A stretch of DNA of 64,000 nt from Phytophthora colocasiae (Eukaryota; Oomycota; Peronosporomycetes; Peronosporales; Peronosporaceae): assembly GCA_018806915.1 (NCBI GenBank), contig JAGKQI010000090.1, positions 2,604,001-2,668,000 of the forward strand, in the 5' to 3' direction. Shown here piece after piece: positions 44,378 to 53,584 of the stretch (position 1 is its first letter; each line of letters starts with the position of its first letter). The translations under genes and the position numbers were made by a program. Under the pieces are notes generated by a model. That model saw nothing but the letters and a program-made list of their open reading frames with translations. It was not told the origin of the DNA and ran no database searches.

Positions 44378-47275
44378 GTCAATTACAGGAAGGACGGTGA
44401 CATCTTCATCATCGTATTCAACTATTTTACTGTCATTATCATCACCTTCACAATTGCTGTCTTCATCAGCATCCTCTGCTTCGCCTCCCTGCGTTTCTTC
44501 AAACGCGCCATCGCTGGAATAGTCTGGAAGAGAACTGTTTCGAAGAATGTCGTCCCACAACTGCTGATCTTCAGCGTTGTCAAGTTCACTACTCTGCTCC
44601 GTCCCCATGTCTTCAACATTTGGTAGAGCACTATTGAGTAAGATGTCATCCCACACTTGTTGGTCTTCATTATTCCAGTCAACACTAGAAACTCCATCTT
44701 CCTCCACCATGTCTTCGTCACTGACGTGGTCGCACTGCTCGTCGTCGTGTTCGTTGGCAGGCATATTATCGTCGTCAGATTTCTCACTAGCAACCAAATC
44801 GCCATCCTGAAGGTATTCGTCGAATTTCCGCAGCCACTTGTCCACCTTGGACTCGAATGCACTGCCATATCGATCTTTGTACTTGATGCTTTCATTGAGT
44901 TTTACATCTGCCACGAAGCCTTTCTTGTGCTCGGATGGAAAATACACTTGACATCCGACAACGTCCTCACGATACCCGAGTAAGAACCCAATGCGACAGT
45001 TTGCATTTAGCTTCGTCCGCATCGTGATAGACGTGTGGCAATACACCAGCGAACCAAAAGCACGGATATGATGTATATCTGGCTTCGTGCCAAACATCAC
45101 CTCGTATGGCGTGCATCCTGCACCCTTGCAGAACACCCGGTTCTTCACGTACACGGCGGTTTCCAACGCATGAATCCACATCGACTTTGGTAGACCAGAA
45201 TCATGCATCATTGTCTTCACCATACCTTCTAGAGTTTGATGAGTTCGCTCAACTACATTGAGCTGCGAAGACTTAGGTCCAACCTTCGTGTGCACGATCC
45301 CCTTCGTCTTGTACCAGAGCTCCATGGTACTGTTACAAAATTCCTGGCCCTTATCAGTAAGTACCTGCTTGACAAGTCCAGCGTCTTGCTCATCACTTCG
45401 CCATTTGCGAATTACAACCTCTCCAACACGTTTTCCATGCTGTCTTTCTGCCCATGCAATGTACTGCTTCATGAACTGGTTCACCTCACCCTCTGTGCGA
45501 GACTTCATCAGGTAGGTGGTCACAAAGCGTGAGTATCCATCCATTACTACGAGCACCGCAGTATACTGAGTCCCGTTGTGCACTCCCGGTATGAGCAGAT
45601 CTGCGAACACTATGTCATTGACGCGCGTGATCTTACGCTCGAGGTTCTTCTGGAACGTTTTCCTTTTCTGCTTCCCGAAATGGCAGTCAGCATAGTCAAA
45701 CTTGCCACGCTTCTTCAGCATGATGCCCTTTGCCATGCCTCGGTCCACCATCAATCGAATATATTCTGGACATGTATGTCCTAGACGCGCGTGCCACAAA
45801 TCGATATCTGCAACACCATCGGTCACCGTAAAGTTCGCAATAACATGTTTCTTGGTTGATATTTTGCTATTCTTTGCCTTCTTCCCACTAACATTGTGGG
45901 TTCCGAACGTCCAAAGCTGGTGCTCGTATGTCGTGCGAATCACTTCAGTGCCTTCCTTCGACATCCCGAACATCTTCGTGTCTTGGTCCCACGACATATT
46001 GAACCCCTGGTCCAAAGCCTGTCCTGGTGAGAACAAGTTACACCCAGCCTTTGGCACATACAGTACATCTTCCAGAAATACTGTCACCATTTGCTCGTCA
46101 ACCATTATATCTAGCAGTACAGTTCCAAACCCCTCTGCTTGAGCTACTCCACTGTCGGTAAACCCTGAAACTGTCGGGTTCCAGTCGCTATCATCCATAC
46201 TTTGGAGCGATGTGAAGTACTCCTTATTCGCCACGATATGAGCGTTGCTACCTGTGTCGAAGTACCACCGGTTCGGGTCGTAGTCTTTTGCTGCATGCTT
46301 CACAACGTCACTGACCACCACATCACGCTTGAGCGAGTGCGCCGACACCTGAGGTTTTTGTTTCGACTCTCCTTGTTCTTTCTTCGAACAGGCATACTTC
46401 GGTTTTGCATTCTTCCGTCCGCTTGGCTGCTCACGTTTTTCTTCAGCCAACAGGTCCGGACAGTCACTTTTGTAGTGTCCCTTACCACCACAGTTGAAGC
46501 ACTCGACATCCGCAATGTCAACCTTCTTCTTGAATTCTTTTCCGTGGTTTTGCTGCTTACTAGTCCTCCGAGTCCCTGAAGAGCTTCCTTGCGTCTTCTT
46601 GCCCGTGTTGTTTCCAAATGCATGACTATCCCAGTCTTTGCTTCGTGATTCTGCAGTCAAAATCAGCTCACGGATATTCTCTGGTGTGTATTTGCTCATG
46701 TCCTTACTGAACAAAACTTTCCTTCGTAGCTCGTTGTAGCACATCTGGTTTGGCAGACTACGCAGGAGAATATCCACCATTTGTAGATCATTCACAGGTG
46801 CCTCCAAGTCCTTCAGCTGCTCCATCATCTCGAACATCTTGTAGAGATAGCTACGCACGTCCCCATTTGCGCGCAGGTGAGTCCTGTGTAATTCACCGTT
46901 CAGGCGATACACCTTCTGCGCCTTCGTGGCCAAGTTCGTCTTCCCGTCGTAGATGCTGCACAGCTCACGCCACATTTCAGTGCCTGTCTTCTTTGACATC
47001 ACTTGCTTGACTAGTCGCATCGACAGTGAACCCTGGATGAGTATCTTCACCTTGGCCTGCTTCTTCTTGAAGTCATTTTTCTCTTCCTCTGTGTCTCCTT
47101 CGGTCTTCGTGCCGAGAACAATCTCGTCCAACAAGCTCTTTTCAAACGCGTTGATCATTGACTGTTTATAGAATATCCAGTCTTCCCCGTCCCAACGGAC
47201 CGGAATTCCCTTAGATCCTATCTTGAAGCCCTTCTTCTTGTGCTTGCTGTCGTCTGAGTCGGAAGATGAAGACAT
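44234..47275 (-). pseudogene. Copia gag-protease-integrase
   Basis: From ATG 47275. The gag domain (VRWDGEDWIFYKQSM; MLHLRSL-type helical region) is followed by a CCHC knuckle (CFNCGGKGHYKSDC), the protease site WYFDTGSNAHIV and the GAG-pre-integrase motif DLWHARLGHT. The integrase core has acidic residues in IVFADLLIPG, VLTDKGQEFCNS and LNVVERTHQTLEG, and an acidic linker follows. The native frame ends where the MULE-like insertion begins (44377 downward); the last 48 residues are read from that insertion. The gag to integrase part has no stop. Confidence 0.9.
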
Positions 47276-47357
47276 TGTTGCCTCTGTTACTGATCTTCTA
47301 GCTGTCTCGAATCGCGCCGTGTGCGCTAGCGAAGTCGTAGAGTTGGGCTTATAACCC

Positions 47358-47516
47358 TATTGGAATCTGGTAACACGCAGGCAACTTGTTGTTAAAGGGG
47401 GTAATCTTGGACTGGCGCCTCTCGGGCCCTCTGTTTTGCACTAACCAGTAGTACACTATCATTGCTACGTACTCAACGGCTTTCAACGGCCCTAAGTAGT
47501 AGTCCACTTTCCAATA
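47358..47516 (-). repeat. Copia 5' LTR (159 bp)
   Basis: Identical to the 3' LTR. On the minus strand it is followed by GGGTTATAAGCCCAACTC, where the primer-binding site should lie; I could not assign the tRNA. Right of it, on the + strand, the second copy of the 662-bp duplication begins without spacer. Confidence 0.93.
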
Positions 47517-48179
47517 GGTAAAGCCAACGTTTGCATCGTATTTGATCAAACAACAAATCAATTCCATTCCACCACTACTGCCCAACGCTAAAGATCTACG
47601 TCTCCACTGCCCCGTTTGAAAGGTCTCAACTATCCTAAATCTTCTTTTCAAAAGAAGACCTCTTGTCACTTTCCAATCTGCCGTCCAGCCATGACACAGA
47701 TCACTGCAGTCCTTACGTGTTTAGCTCTGATATTCAATCTTTCGGCTGCAATTATCCCCCCAGCAGCTATTCCATCAGCCATCGATATCATTTACAACGA
47801 TATCATCAAGCACGACGTAACGGAAGATGCACAGCGAGCTGGATCGATCCCGTCGGGTGGAGTAGCGATTCTCGTAATCGATCAACAAGTGAGTTTCCAC
47901 CCTGGTGGTTCTTTGGCGATTCCAACCGCCAACGAAGACGCAGCTCGAATCGCCGCGTTCATCTCGAACCACACGTCTGAGCTCTCTCAAGTGGTTTTAA
48001 CCATGGATTCTCATCAGAGATACCACATCGCCCACGGGATCTTCTGGACGAACGATGCCGGGGCATCACCGCAGTCATTTACGACGATTTCAGCCAAGGA
48101 TATCGAGAATGGACGCTGGAAACCACGGGATTCAAGCTTGAAAGACTACGTTTTAGAGTACACAAAGTCGCTAGAAGCG
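47517..48179. repeat. Direct duplication, right copy (663 bp)
   Basis: It begins GGTAAAGCCAACG directly after the Copia LTR and matches 40712-41373. Unlike the left copy it continues without break into the rest of the isochorismatase-like gene, so this copy holds the original downstream sequence. Confidence 0.92.
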
Positions 48180-48476
48180 AGTGGGAAGTTTTCTCTCACC
48201 ATTTGGCCAGAACACTGCGTCATTGGCTCTCCAGGTCACAATATCGTGCCGGATGTACTTGCTTCAGCTTTGGAATGGACGAAAAAGTCGTTGAAACCAA
48301 TTCAGTACGTGATGAAAGGCAGTAATCCGTTCACGGAACACTATTCAGCAGAGTACGAACTGCCGTACGACCAGAGGTGGCAAAATAGGTTTTTGCATTA
48401 GGTTTTTGCTCAGTTTAAACTCAAAAACCTGTCACCCCCGGATCATCCGGTTTTAGATTTTTATCATATAGCACCA

Positions 48477-48759
48477 GTGTATTTTCGGTACCACGATCTG
48501 ATGAGCGGAGCCGTCTCCGTTCCCGACTTCTGGTTGGCGTACGGTCATCTCTGGCCTACGTTAAAATCCGTAGCTCTTACCGTTTTTGGTTTGGTAGCCA
48601 TCAGAACGGAACTTCTCCACTTTTGGATTTTTTCAAACAAGTCGAAGAAATTCCTTGGGGTCTTCCACGTTGGAGAAAATGATTTATATCAAGACAAACC
48701 ACAACTACAACGGAGAAAATCCATGGGTTAATATGGACGACGAGACTTCTGGCTTGTGA
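48477..48759 (+). pseudogene. hAT transposase hATC remnant
   Basis: The frame gives DLMSGAVSVPDFWLAYGHLW and TLKSVALTVFGLVA, then after a 1-base shift near 48600 SERNFSTFGFFQTSRRNSLG and TLEKMIYIKTNHNYN. These are the successive motifs of the hAT C-terminal dimerisation domain. It ends at TGA 48757-48759. The DNA-binding and catalytic parts are missing. Confidence 0.85.
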
Positions 48760-48950
48760 ATTGCTGAGGGTACGTTGTTCACAGTCTACACCTGCTCAAT
48801 GTGCCAATATTCACCCACTGGGCCCTTCAGCGACTCGCTTCAGACGCGCCAGGGAAGAATAATGACTACAACGGCACCATGTAAACTGTGTGACCTGTTC
48901 TCCATCAGTCCGCGAACCAGGTGGAATTCGGATTAGGTTTTATAGTTTAA

Positions 48951-49748
48951 CCCCCCCGCTCTCAAGCCTATTTTGACCCCCCGGCAAGTCTTTAACATGT
49001 TGTATAATACTACATGTTAAGGACAGTCTAATCTTGATTTTTGTATTGCCTGTGATAAGTACGAGTGTAAAGTCTGTACTGCGGGAAAGAAACCTGATCG
49101 GTCAAGATTGCTTGCACATCGTGCGCAGCGCTATGTACCAGCGAAGTTGTCATATACACCTTCTCCAGTCTCGCAGGTGGGCGTATGTTGTATATACTGC
49201 GACTGGTTTGGGCCTTTTTATTTGAAGTTGACACAGAGCAAACATTTTTGCCTAGCTATGCCACGCTTCAGTTCCAGAGGGATTGAACATCATGTTGCAA
49301 GCAATCTTTTCTTTGCGATTGTAATCATCAGTGTTCCTACTTGTCTTGTTCGCTACCATCGTCCTAACGCTTCTTACGACTCCTCCTCGCCCACCTCCTC
49401 CTCTTCCGCTTCCTCCTGCTCGTCTTTTTTCGCTTCTTCTTCTCCCTCCTGCTCGTCCTCTTTCTCTTCTTCATCTCCCTCCTGCGGCTCCTCCTTCTCT
49501 TCTTCCTGCCCCCTGTCCTCAGCATCTTGGTGGCCGCGCGGCCACCAAGATCCGGAGTCTTATCACAAATCAGTGAATCTATCTGTGTCTTGGCCTTAGC
49601 ACTTTTCTGGCTTTTCTTGTTACAATATTCACCTACCCGCGTGCATTTCACGGTTTTTAACATGTTGTATTATACAACATGTTAAGAATAAGCCAATTCT
49701 GGTGTGTACCACTAATGTAGTCATATACAACGGTTGAGAGCGGGGGGG
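48951..49748. mobile_element. piggyBac-type MITE (798 bp) inside the hAT element
   Basis: TTAA on both sides (48947-48950 and 49749-49752), inverted ends CCCCCCCGCTCTCAA. Two 29-bp palindromes built on TTAACATGTTGTATTATACA lie near the ends (48992-49020 and 49658-49686), the right one perfect. The middle has a pyrimidine-rich CTCCTC-type tract (about 49379-49510) whose complement encodes a K/R-rich stretch that is probably low-complexity rather than a gene. Confidence 0.9.
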
Positions 49749-50405
49749 TTAAACCTGCTGAAGAACCTAGAACCTAATCCGAATAAAATTTTTTTTTAGG
49801 TTTATCCACCACTGCGTACGACCCATCGACCAGGTAATGTACTGAAATCGGATCAAGTTGTGGTTAGGAATGGTTAATAAGGATCACTTTCCACAGTCTC
49901 AATACGGATTTGATCAAGACACTGCAACGCGCCGGGAAGGTCGTTATCGTGGGTGAGGCACTCTCGCATTGTGTGAATTACACCGTGCGCGACCTCGTAG
50001 CTGCGTGGCCGAAGAAGAGACGGAGTGACCTGGTCATTCTAACCGACTGCTCTTCTCCAGTGCCAGGATTCGAGAACCTGCAAAGGTAGTTAACGATGTG
50101 TCCGCGTTTTGGTATCAATTGACTCATAGGGTGTTGGTTTGTGTCGGTGAAGCAATTTCTGCGGGATATGGCAGCGAAAGGGGTGACTTTGACCACTTCA
50201 ACGGAGTTTATGGTTGGAAAATATGCAAGGTACAGCAGACATTTTCATGGCGATCAGACAGTAAATTAACGACGATGTTTCTCTATGCAGCGAATTTTAA
50301 GCTCTTATCAACGACCAGATCAAGACCACGATGTTTTCTTTTTCAAAAGATGAAGTATATATTTTCTTGTGTTTTCTATTGTACATTCCCGTTTTCTCAA
50401 TCTGT

Positions 50406-51530
50406 TTACCAGACAAAGCAGTCCTGCGGTTGGAAAAACGACGTTGGGCGGTATCGCACTGGACGTTGCACCCTGTAGTACGGCATGCGGATCTGCAGGG
50501 TGCCATCCTCGAAAATCTGCTGGGTGGCCTCCTCCATGTTGAGCATATTCCGCGGGAACTGCTCGGCGATCTCAAAGCGGCCGAAGGTTGGTGCACCACT
50601 GAGGCGCGACATCATGATGTCCTTCTGCGTGGGCCATCGGAAGCCACTGACGCGAAGGACTCCACTGTGTTCGTTCCACTGCACTCGAACATTCTCCGGG
50701 TCGACGTTTCTCAGACGTGCAATGAGGTAAATGCCGTCCTGACGGCGTTGCAGCTGGTAGTACGGCCGCCACACTGGCAGCGAGTTGACGTCGACATCTA
50801 GAGTCTGCTGGTTCGAAGCCGGTTGCAGTTTTGGCGACTTTTTCAGTGGAGCAGTCGGTGCTTCTACTTCTTCGTCACCAGCTTCATTCTCACTCTCCAT
50901 CGATTCGTCCTGCTTGGTGCCTGCAACCTCCTTCATCTCTTCATCTTCCGTAGGCTCCTCTTCAACCTCAGACTCGCTCTTTTCCTCTTCACTTTCCTCG
51001 ACCTCAGACTCGCTCTCTTCCTCTTCACTTTCCTCGAACAGAGCTTTCACGTGCATATCGTCCGACTCGAAGCCACTGTCACTAGATGTCGAAGGTGTGG
51101 CAGGCGTTTGGTCTTCAAAGCCACTGAGCAATTGCTCCCCGAACTGTTTCAATTTAGTACTGCGTTCCTTAAATGTGTCAGCTTGTGGCAGTAGCTCCTG
51201 TACGAACACCACCAAAGCTTTACGAGCACTCTTGATCTCTGCGTCTCCGTAGCTCAAGACCCCGTCCAAATCGATGAGGTAGCGCGTCAGCAGCTCCGCC
51301 TGCTCCTTCACGCGGTAGTCGAAAGCTCCGAGCTCCAGTCGCATCTTCTTGACGGTCTGAGCGGCGTCTTGAGACTTCAAAGTCTGCAGTCGCCACTTGG
51401 CGCCGCATACCATAGCAACCATTTGTCGGTACTGGGCTGGAAGTCGCGTGTTGAGCTTCTCCTGCACATCCTGAACTTTTGTCTTGATGGTCTGCAGGTT
51501 GTTCCTCTCCTGGGATGTCTGGGCCTCCAT
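50406..51530 (-). CDS. BAG-domain-like + HSP20-type chaperone
   Basis: 374 residues from ATG 51530. Residues about 5-125 form a helical bundle that resembles a BAG domain (LQTIKTKVQDVQEKLNTRLP, then LLTRYLIDLDGVLSYGDAEI). Residues about 165-225 are acidic with repeated SEEE/SEVEE units. Residues about 255-350 look like an alpha-crystallin/HSP20-like fold (RQDGIYLIARLRNVDPENVR, SGVLRVSGFRWP, EDGTLQIRMPYYRVQ). BAG domains release nucleotide from Hsp70 and HSP20 domains hold unfolded proteins, so a co-chaperone is inferred. A heat-shock element and a core promoter lie upstream. The BAG call is weaker than the HSP20 call. Confidence 0.65.
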   Translation of the reverse strand: MEAQTSQERNNLQTIKTKVQDVQEKLNTRLPAQYRQMVAMVCGAKWRLQTLKSQDAAQTVKKMRLELGAFDYRVKEQAELLTRYLIDLDGVLSYGDAEIKSARKALVVFVQELLPQADTFKERSTKLKQFGEQLLSGFEDQTPATPSTSSDSGFESDDMHVKALFEESEEEESESEVEESEEEKSESEVEEEPTEDEEMKEVAGTKQDESMESENEAGDEEVEAPTAPLKKSPKLQPASNQQTLDVDVNSLPVWRPYYQLQRRQDGIYLIARLRNVDPENVRVQWNEHSGVLRVSGFRWPTQKDIMMSRLSGAPTFGRFEIAEQFPRNMLNMEEATQQIFEDGTLQIRMPYYRVQRPVRYRPTSFFQPQDCFVW

Positions 51531-51587
51531 TTGTGTTGGTAGTTGGGAGGTCGATAGTATTGGTGTGTGTTGACTTGCTGGTCACTT

Positions 51588-51606
51588 GGCAAATTGAATA
51601 ATGAGC
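51588..51606 (-). promoter_or_regulatory. Oomycete Inr+FPR core promoter
   Basis: On the minus strand the sequence reads GCTCATTATTCAATTTGCC. This fits the described oomycete initiator (YTCATTYY) followed by the flanking promoter region (CAWTTTNYY). It lies about 58-76 bp before the ATG of the BAG/HSP20-like gene and marks its probable transcription start. Confidence 0.75.
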
Positions 51607-51678
51607 AAAGTTGAAGTGAGCTCATTTTGTGACGCTGAAAAATGATGAGACAGTCTGGGACGTTCCAGACTGGATCGC

Positions 51679-51691
51679 GAATGTTCGAGAG
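51679..51691. promoter_or_regulatory. Heat-shock element
   Basis: GAATGTTCGAGAG has the alternating GAAnnTTCnnGAn layout bound by heat-shock factor trimers. Another half pair, TTCCAGAC, lies at 51663-51670. Both are 130-160 bp upstream of the BAG/HSP20-like start, so heat induction is likely. Confidence 0.55.
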
Positions 51692-51896
51692 CATACTGGA
51701 ACCGAGTCACGATTCGCAATCAGGATCGTACTTAAACGAAGTGATAAAAATGTAGCCATACGGTATACCTTCAATTGGCTACATCCGAAGACAACAAAAT
51801 TTTATTACAGGAACGATGTTCATGTAGTGCTTGCATATGCATGTGTCTAACAGCCCACTCCTCCTCTCTACTTGACGGCGATTCCATCTCCATTTC

Positions 51897-52268
51897 TTAC
51901 GACGTTGACGCCTTCTTCTTCGCGGCTGCCACTTTTTCGACGACAGCTTTGACTTTAGTTTCGTCAATGTCGTCGATGTTAAAGGGCTTGATAATGCGAT
52001 GCCTTCCCATTCTTTCCACCTTGTCCATCGACTCAAGCCTCTCCAGAACCTTCTTAGACTTGCCGTTCTGGAACATCATCCAGGCAATAAGTCCTCCTCG
52101 CTCCTCCGCCGTTAAATCCGCAGCGGACAGCTTGGTGGTCGTACCGGTATTCTTCTCCTTGAGGCTTCTGACATCTCCTTCTGAGCGAAGTCTTGTAGCT
52201 ACTTCATCAGTAGCTTGGACGGCGAGAATTACGAGTGCAAATGATAGCAATAGAGAGCTCAAACGCAT
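51897..52268 (-). CDS. Small secreted RXLR-EER-like effector candidate 1
   Basis: 123 residues from ATG 52268. A clean signal peptide (MRLSSLLLSFALVILAVQA) is followed by the segment RLRSEGDVRSLKEK and, about 20 residues on, AEER. This is the layout of RXLR-dEER host-targeted effectors, but the tetrapeptide reads RSLK (RXLK), with a plain RLRS just before it. The effector domain is short: a W-like helix (LIAWMMFQNGKSKKVLERL) and a lysine/alanine-rich C-terminus. No enzyme motif is present. Such proteins are secreted and typically act inside plant cells. It is a paralogue of the gene at 53585-54013, and the two share promoter sequence. Confidence 0.72.
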   Translation of the reverse strand: MRLSSLLLSFALVILAVQATDEVATRLRSEGDVRSLKEKNTGTTTKLSAADLTAEERGGLIAWMMFQNGKSKKVLERLESMDKVERMGRHRIIKPFNIDDIDETKVKAVVEKVAAAKKKASTS

Positions 52269-52608
52269 GATGTTAATCTGAGGCTTTTGAAGTCGAGCAC
52301 TTGAGTACTAGCTGGGGAAATCGATTGTGCACGGTCTATGTACGGGTTTTGTGTTGCCCGGGTATTTGTGTCGTTGTCTGTACATTCGTTCGCCTTGAGA
52401 CCAAGTAAGGTAAGTTTGCACTTCGCCTTTCTAGAGTCCTGGTTATAGCCGTAAAGCCTAAATTGAACGCAATTAGCGTAAGAAGGGCTTCACATCGGTT
52501 TGAGCAGCTACCTAACGTACCATAGTATAGCATTCTGTTGCTAAGCTTACCATATATATAATAATATAAGTAATATATATAAGTACAAGTTCACGTTAGA
52601 CTGGACGA

Positions 52609-52647
52609 CAGGTTACATGTATGCCAACTTGGCATACATGTAACCTG
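52609..52647. repeat. 39-bp perfect hairpin
   Basis: CAGGTTACATGTATGCCAA, one C, then its exact reverse complement. It lies in the spacer between the two effector-like genes, just after an AT-rich stretch of TATATA repeats. It could be a cruciform or a small transposon relic; no target duplication is seen. Confidence 0.8.
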
Positions 52648-53216
52648 GCATTGCCAAGAGCAGCATACGTGAGGTGTAACTGTTGGACGTGATCCAGTTG
52701 TCACAACGTGATCTCGTACTTCGCGCTTCGAGCGAATGTTTGATGCTGTGTATCTGTTCGGTTGCGGCTCGAGATGCCCTCGAACCCGGGCGCGTCCTCC
52801 GCCGCCTTCATCTCCACGTCCGAGGCTGTCGACTTTGAACCGACACGTCAAATTGATGTTGCTGGTGATCAAGCCACCGTTGTTGAGCTTGTAGAAGCTC
52901 TGGGAAGATCGTAATTTACAGATGCAACTTCACATTGCCCGACAGATAGCACATCTACTGGATCGTCACTCGTTTGATTTCCTGGAGGCGTAGCACACTC
53001 GACACCTGGGAATGCGTGTAAGTTTTCTCAGTTGATAGCGATGCTGATAACGAGACCCACAACGTACTAGGGAGACATCATGACTACTGCGAGCTTGAAC
53101 AGGCCCGAGAGAGGCTAGAACTTGCCGTCGTATGCATTCATTCGGTGTTGCCATGTATCTATCTACATATCGATTTTACTCCTAATAAAAGCTACAACTT
53201 CTATTTACAGAGGCTC
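52648..53216. other. Spacer between effector-like genes, no gene supported
   Basis: About 570 bp. One short frame (ATG 52773 to TAA about 52914, 46 residues, starting MPSNPGASSAAFIS) is open but matches nothing I know. The rest holds no recognisable feature. Confidence 0.35.
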
Positions 53217-53384
53217 TGACAACGTGGTTACAGTAGAATGTTTTTACTCAGACGCATCATGTATATAATATATTATTATACATGTATATATTATATACAT
53301 AAATAAATAAAATACATATATTTATGTATATAATATATACATGATGCGTCTGAGTAAAAACATTCTACTGTAACCACGTTGTCA
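53217..53384. mobile_element. Fold-back MITE with AT-rich loop (168 bp)
   Basis: Perfect inverted arms of about 51 bp start TGACAACGTGGTTACAGTAG (53217-) and close at TGTCA 53384. The centre is almost pure A/T (repeats of ATATA). The whole unit could fold into one long hairpin. I see no convincing target-site duplication, so the superfamily is open. Confidence 0.8.
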
Positions 53385-53584
53385 CATATTATGTGCGATC
53401 GTTGGGGCGGTATAAAAGAGTACTACCGTTAATTCTGTGGTGTTTTTCTATGGAGAAAGAACCTCAATGCTAGCGGCGCTGCAACCTTGGTCGAGACCAT
53501 TACACCGGCGATTCTTTCGCCTTCACCTTTGTTGCAGACTTCTGCAATTTCTTCATGAGCGCTTTCACCTTCAACGCGAGCTCT

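Larger units (their letters stand above)
41374..47516 (-). mobile_element. Ty1/Copia retrotransposon with nested insertion
   Basis: A 6,143-bp element on the minus strand with two identical 159-bp LTRs, each starting TATTGGAA and ending TTCCAATA in element orientation (TA...TA in place of the usual TG...CA). A purine-rich tract (GGAGGGGGCG) abuts the 3' LTR. The order gag, protease, integrase, RT, RNase H defines Copia. The flanks do not form a 5-bp target duplication (AAGCG left, GGTAA right); instead the element is bracketed by the 662-bp direct duplication. Pol is broken by an 820-bp MULE-like insertion and two in-frame stops. Confidence 0.93.
48372..49814 (+). mobile_element. hAT element with internal deletion (1,443 bp)
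   Basis: It is flanked by the 8-bp target duplication CGTACGAC (48364-48371 and 49815-49822). The ends CAGAGGTGG and CCACCACTG are inverted with one mismatch and fit the hAT consensus CA(G/A)NGGTGG. Inside, only a hATC domain remnant remains of the transposase, and a 798-bp piggyBac-type MITE is nested. Without that MITE the element is about 640 bp, so it is an internally deleted derivative. Confidence 0.93.
47691..50353 (+). pseudogene. Isochorismatase/nicotinamidase-like gene, copy 2, split by hAT
   Basis: The exon from ATG 47691 covers a signal-peptide-like start, the catalytic Asp (AILVIDQQVSF) and the catalytic Lys (YVMKGSNPFTEHYS). At 48372 a hAT element interrupts codons for PYD. The gene resumes at 49823 (PST), then a 63-bp intron (49834-49896) and the catalytic Cys exon (VIVGEALSHCVNYTVRDL). 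Another intron (about 50086-50152) follows and a last part FLRDMAAKGVTLTTSTEFMV. The end is probably TGA 50351-50353 after a further intron. All three triad residues exist but on either side of the insertion. The phase at the second-last junction is off by one, so a further small lesion or misplaced splice site is possible. These enzymes hydrolyse nicotinamide or isochorismate. Confidence 0.85.

Noticed and set aside
44577..44983. Plus-strand frames across the acidic linker of the Copia polyprotein
   Set aside because: They are complements of Glu/Asp/Ser-rich coding sequence and give Ser/Leu/Val-rich shadows without independent evidence.
49364..49663. K/R-rich minus-strand frame inside the piggyBac MITE
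   Set aside because: It comes from a CTCCTC-type low-complexity tract; there is no domain, start context or conservation to support a gene.
48362..49822. Reading the region after the second nicotinamidase exon as a long intron
   Set aside because: The 8-bp CGTACGAC duplication, CAG(A/T)GGTGG inverted ends and hATC motifs show an inserted hAT element, and the edges lack GT-AG.
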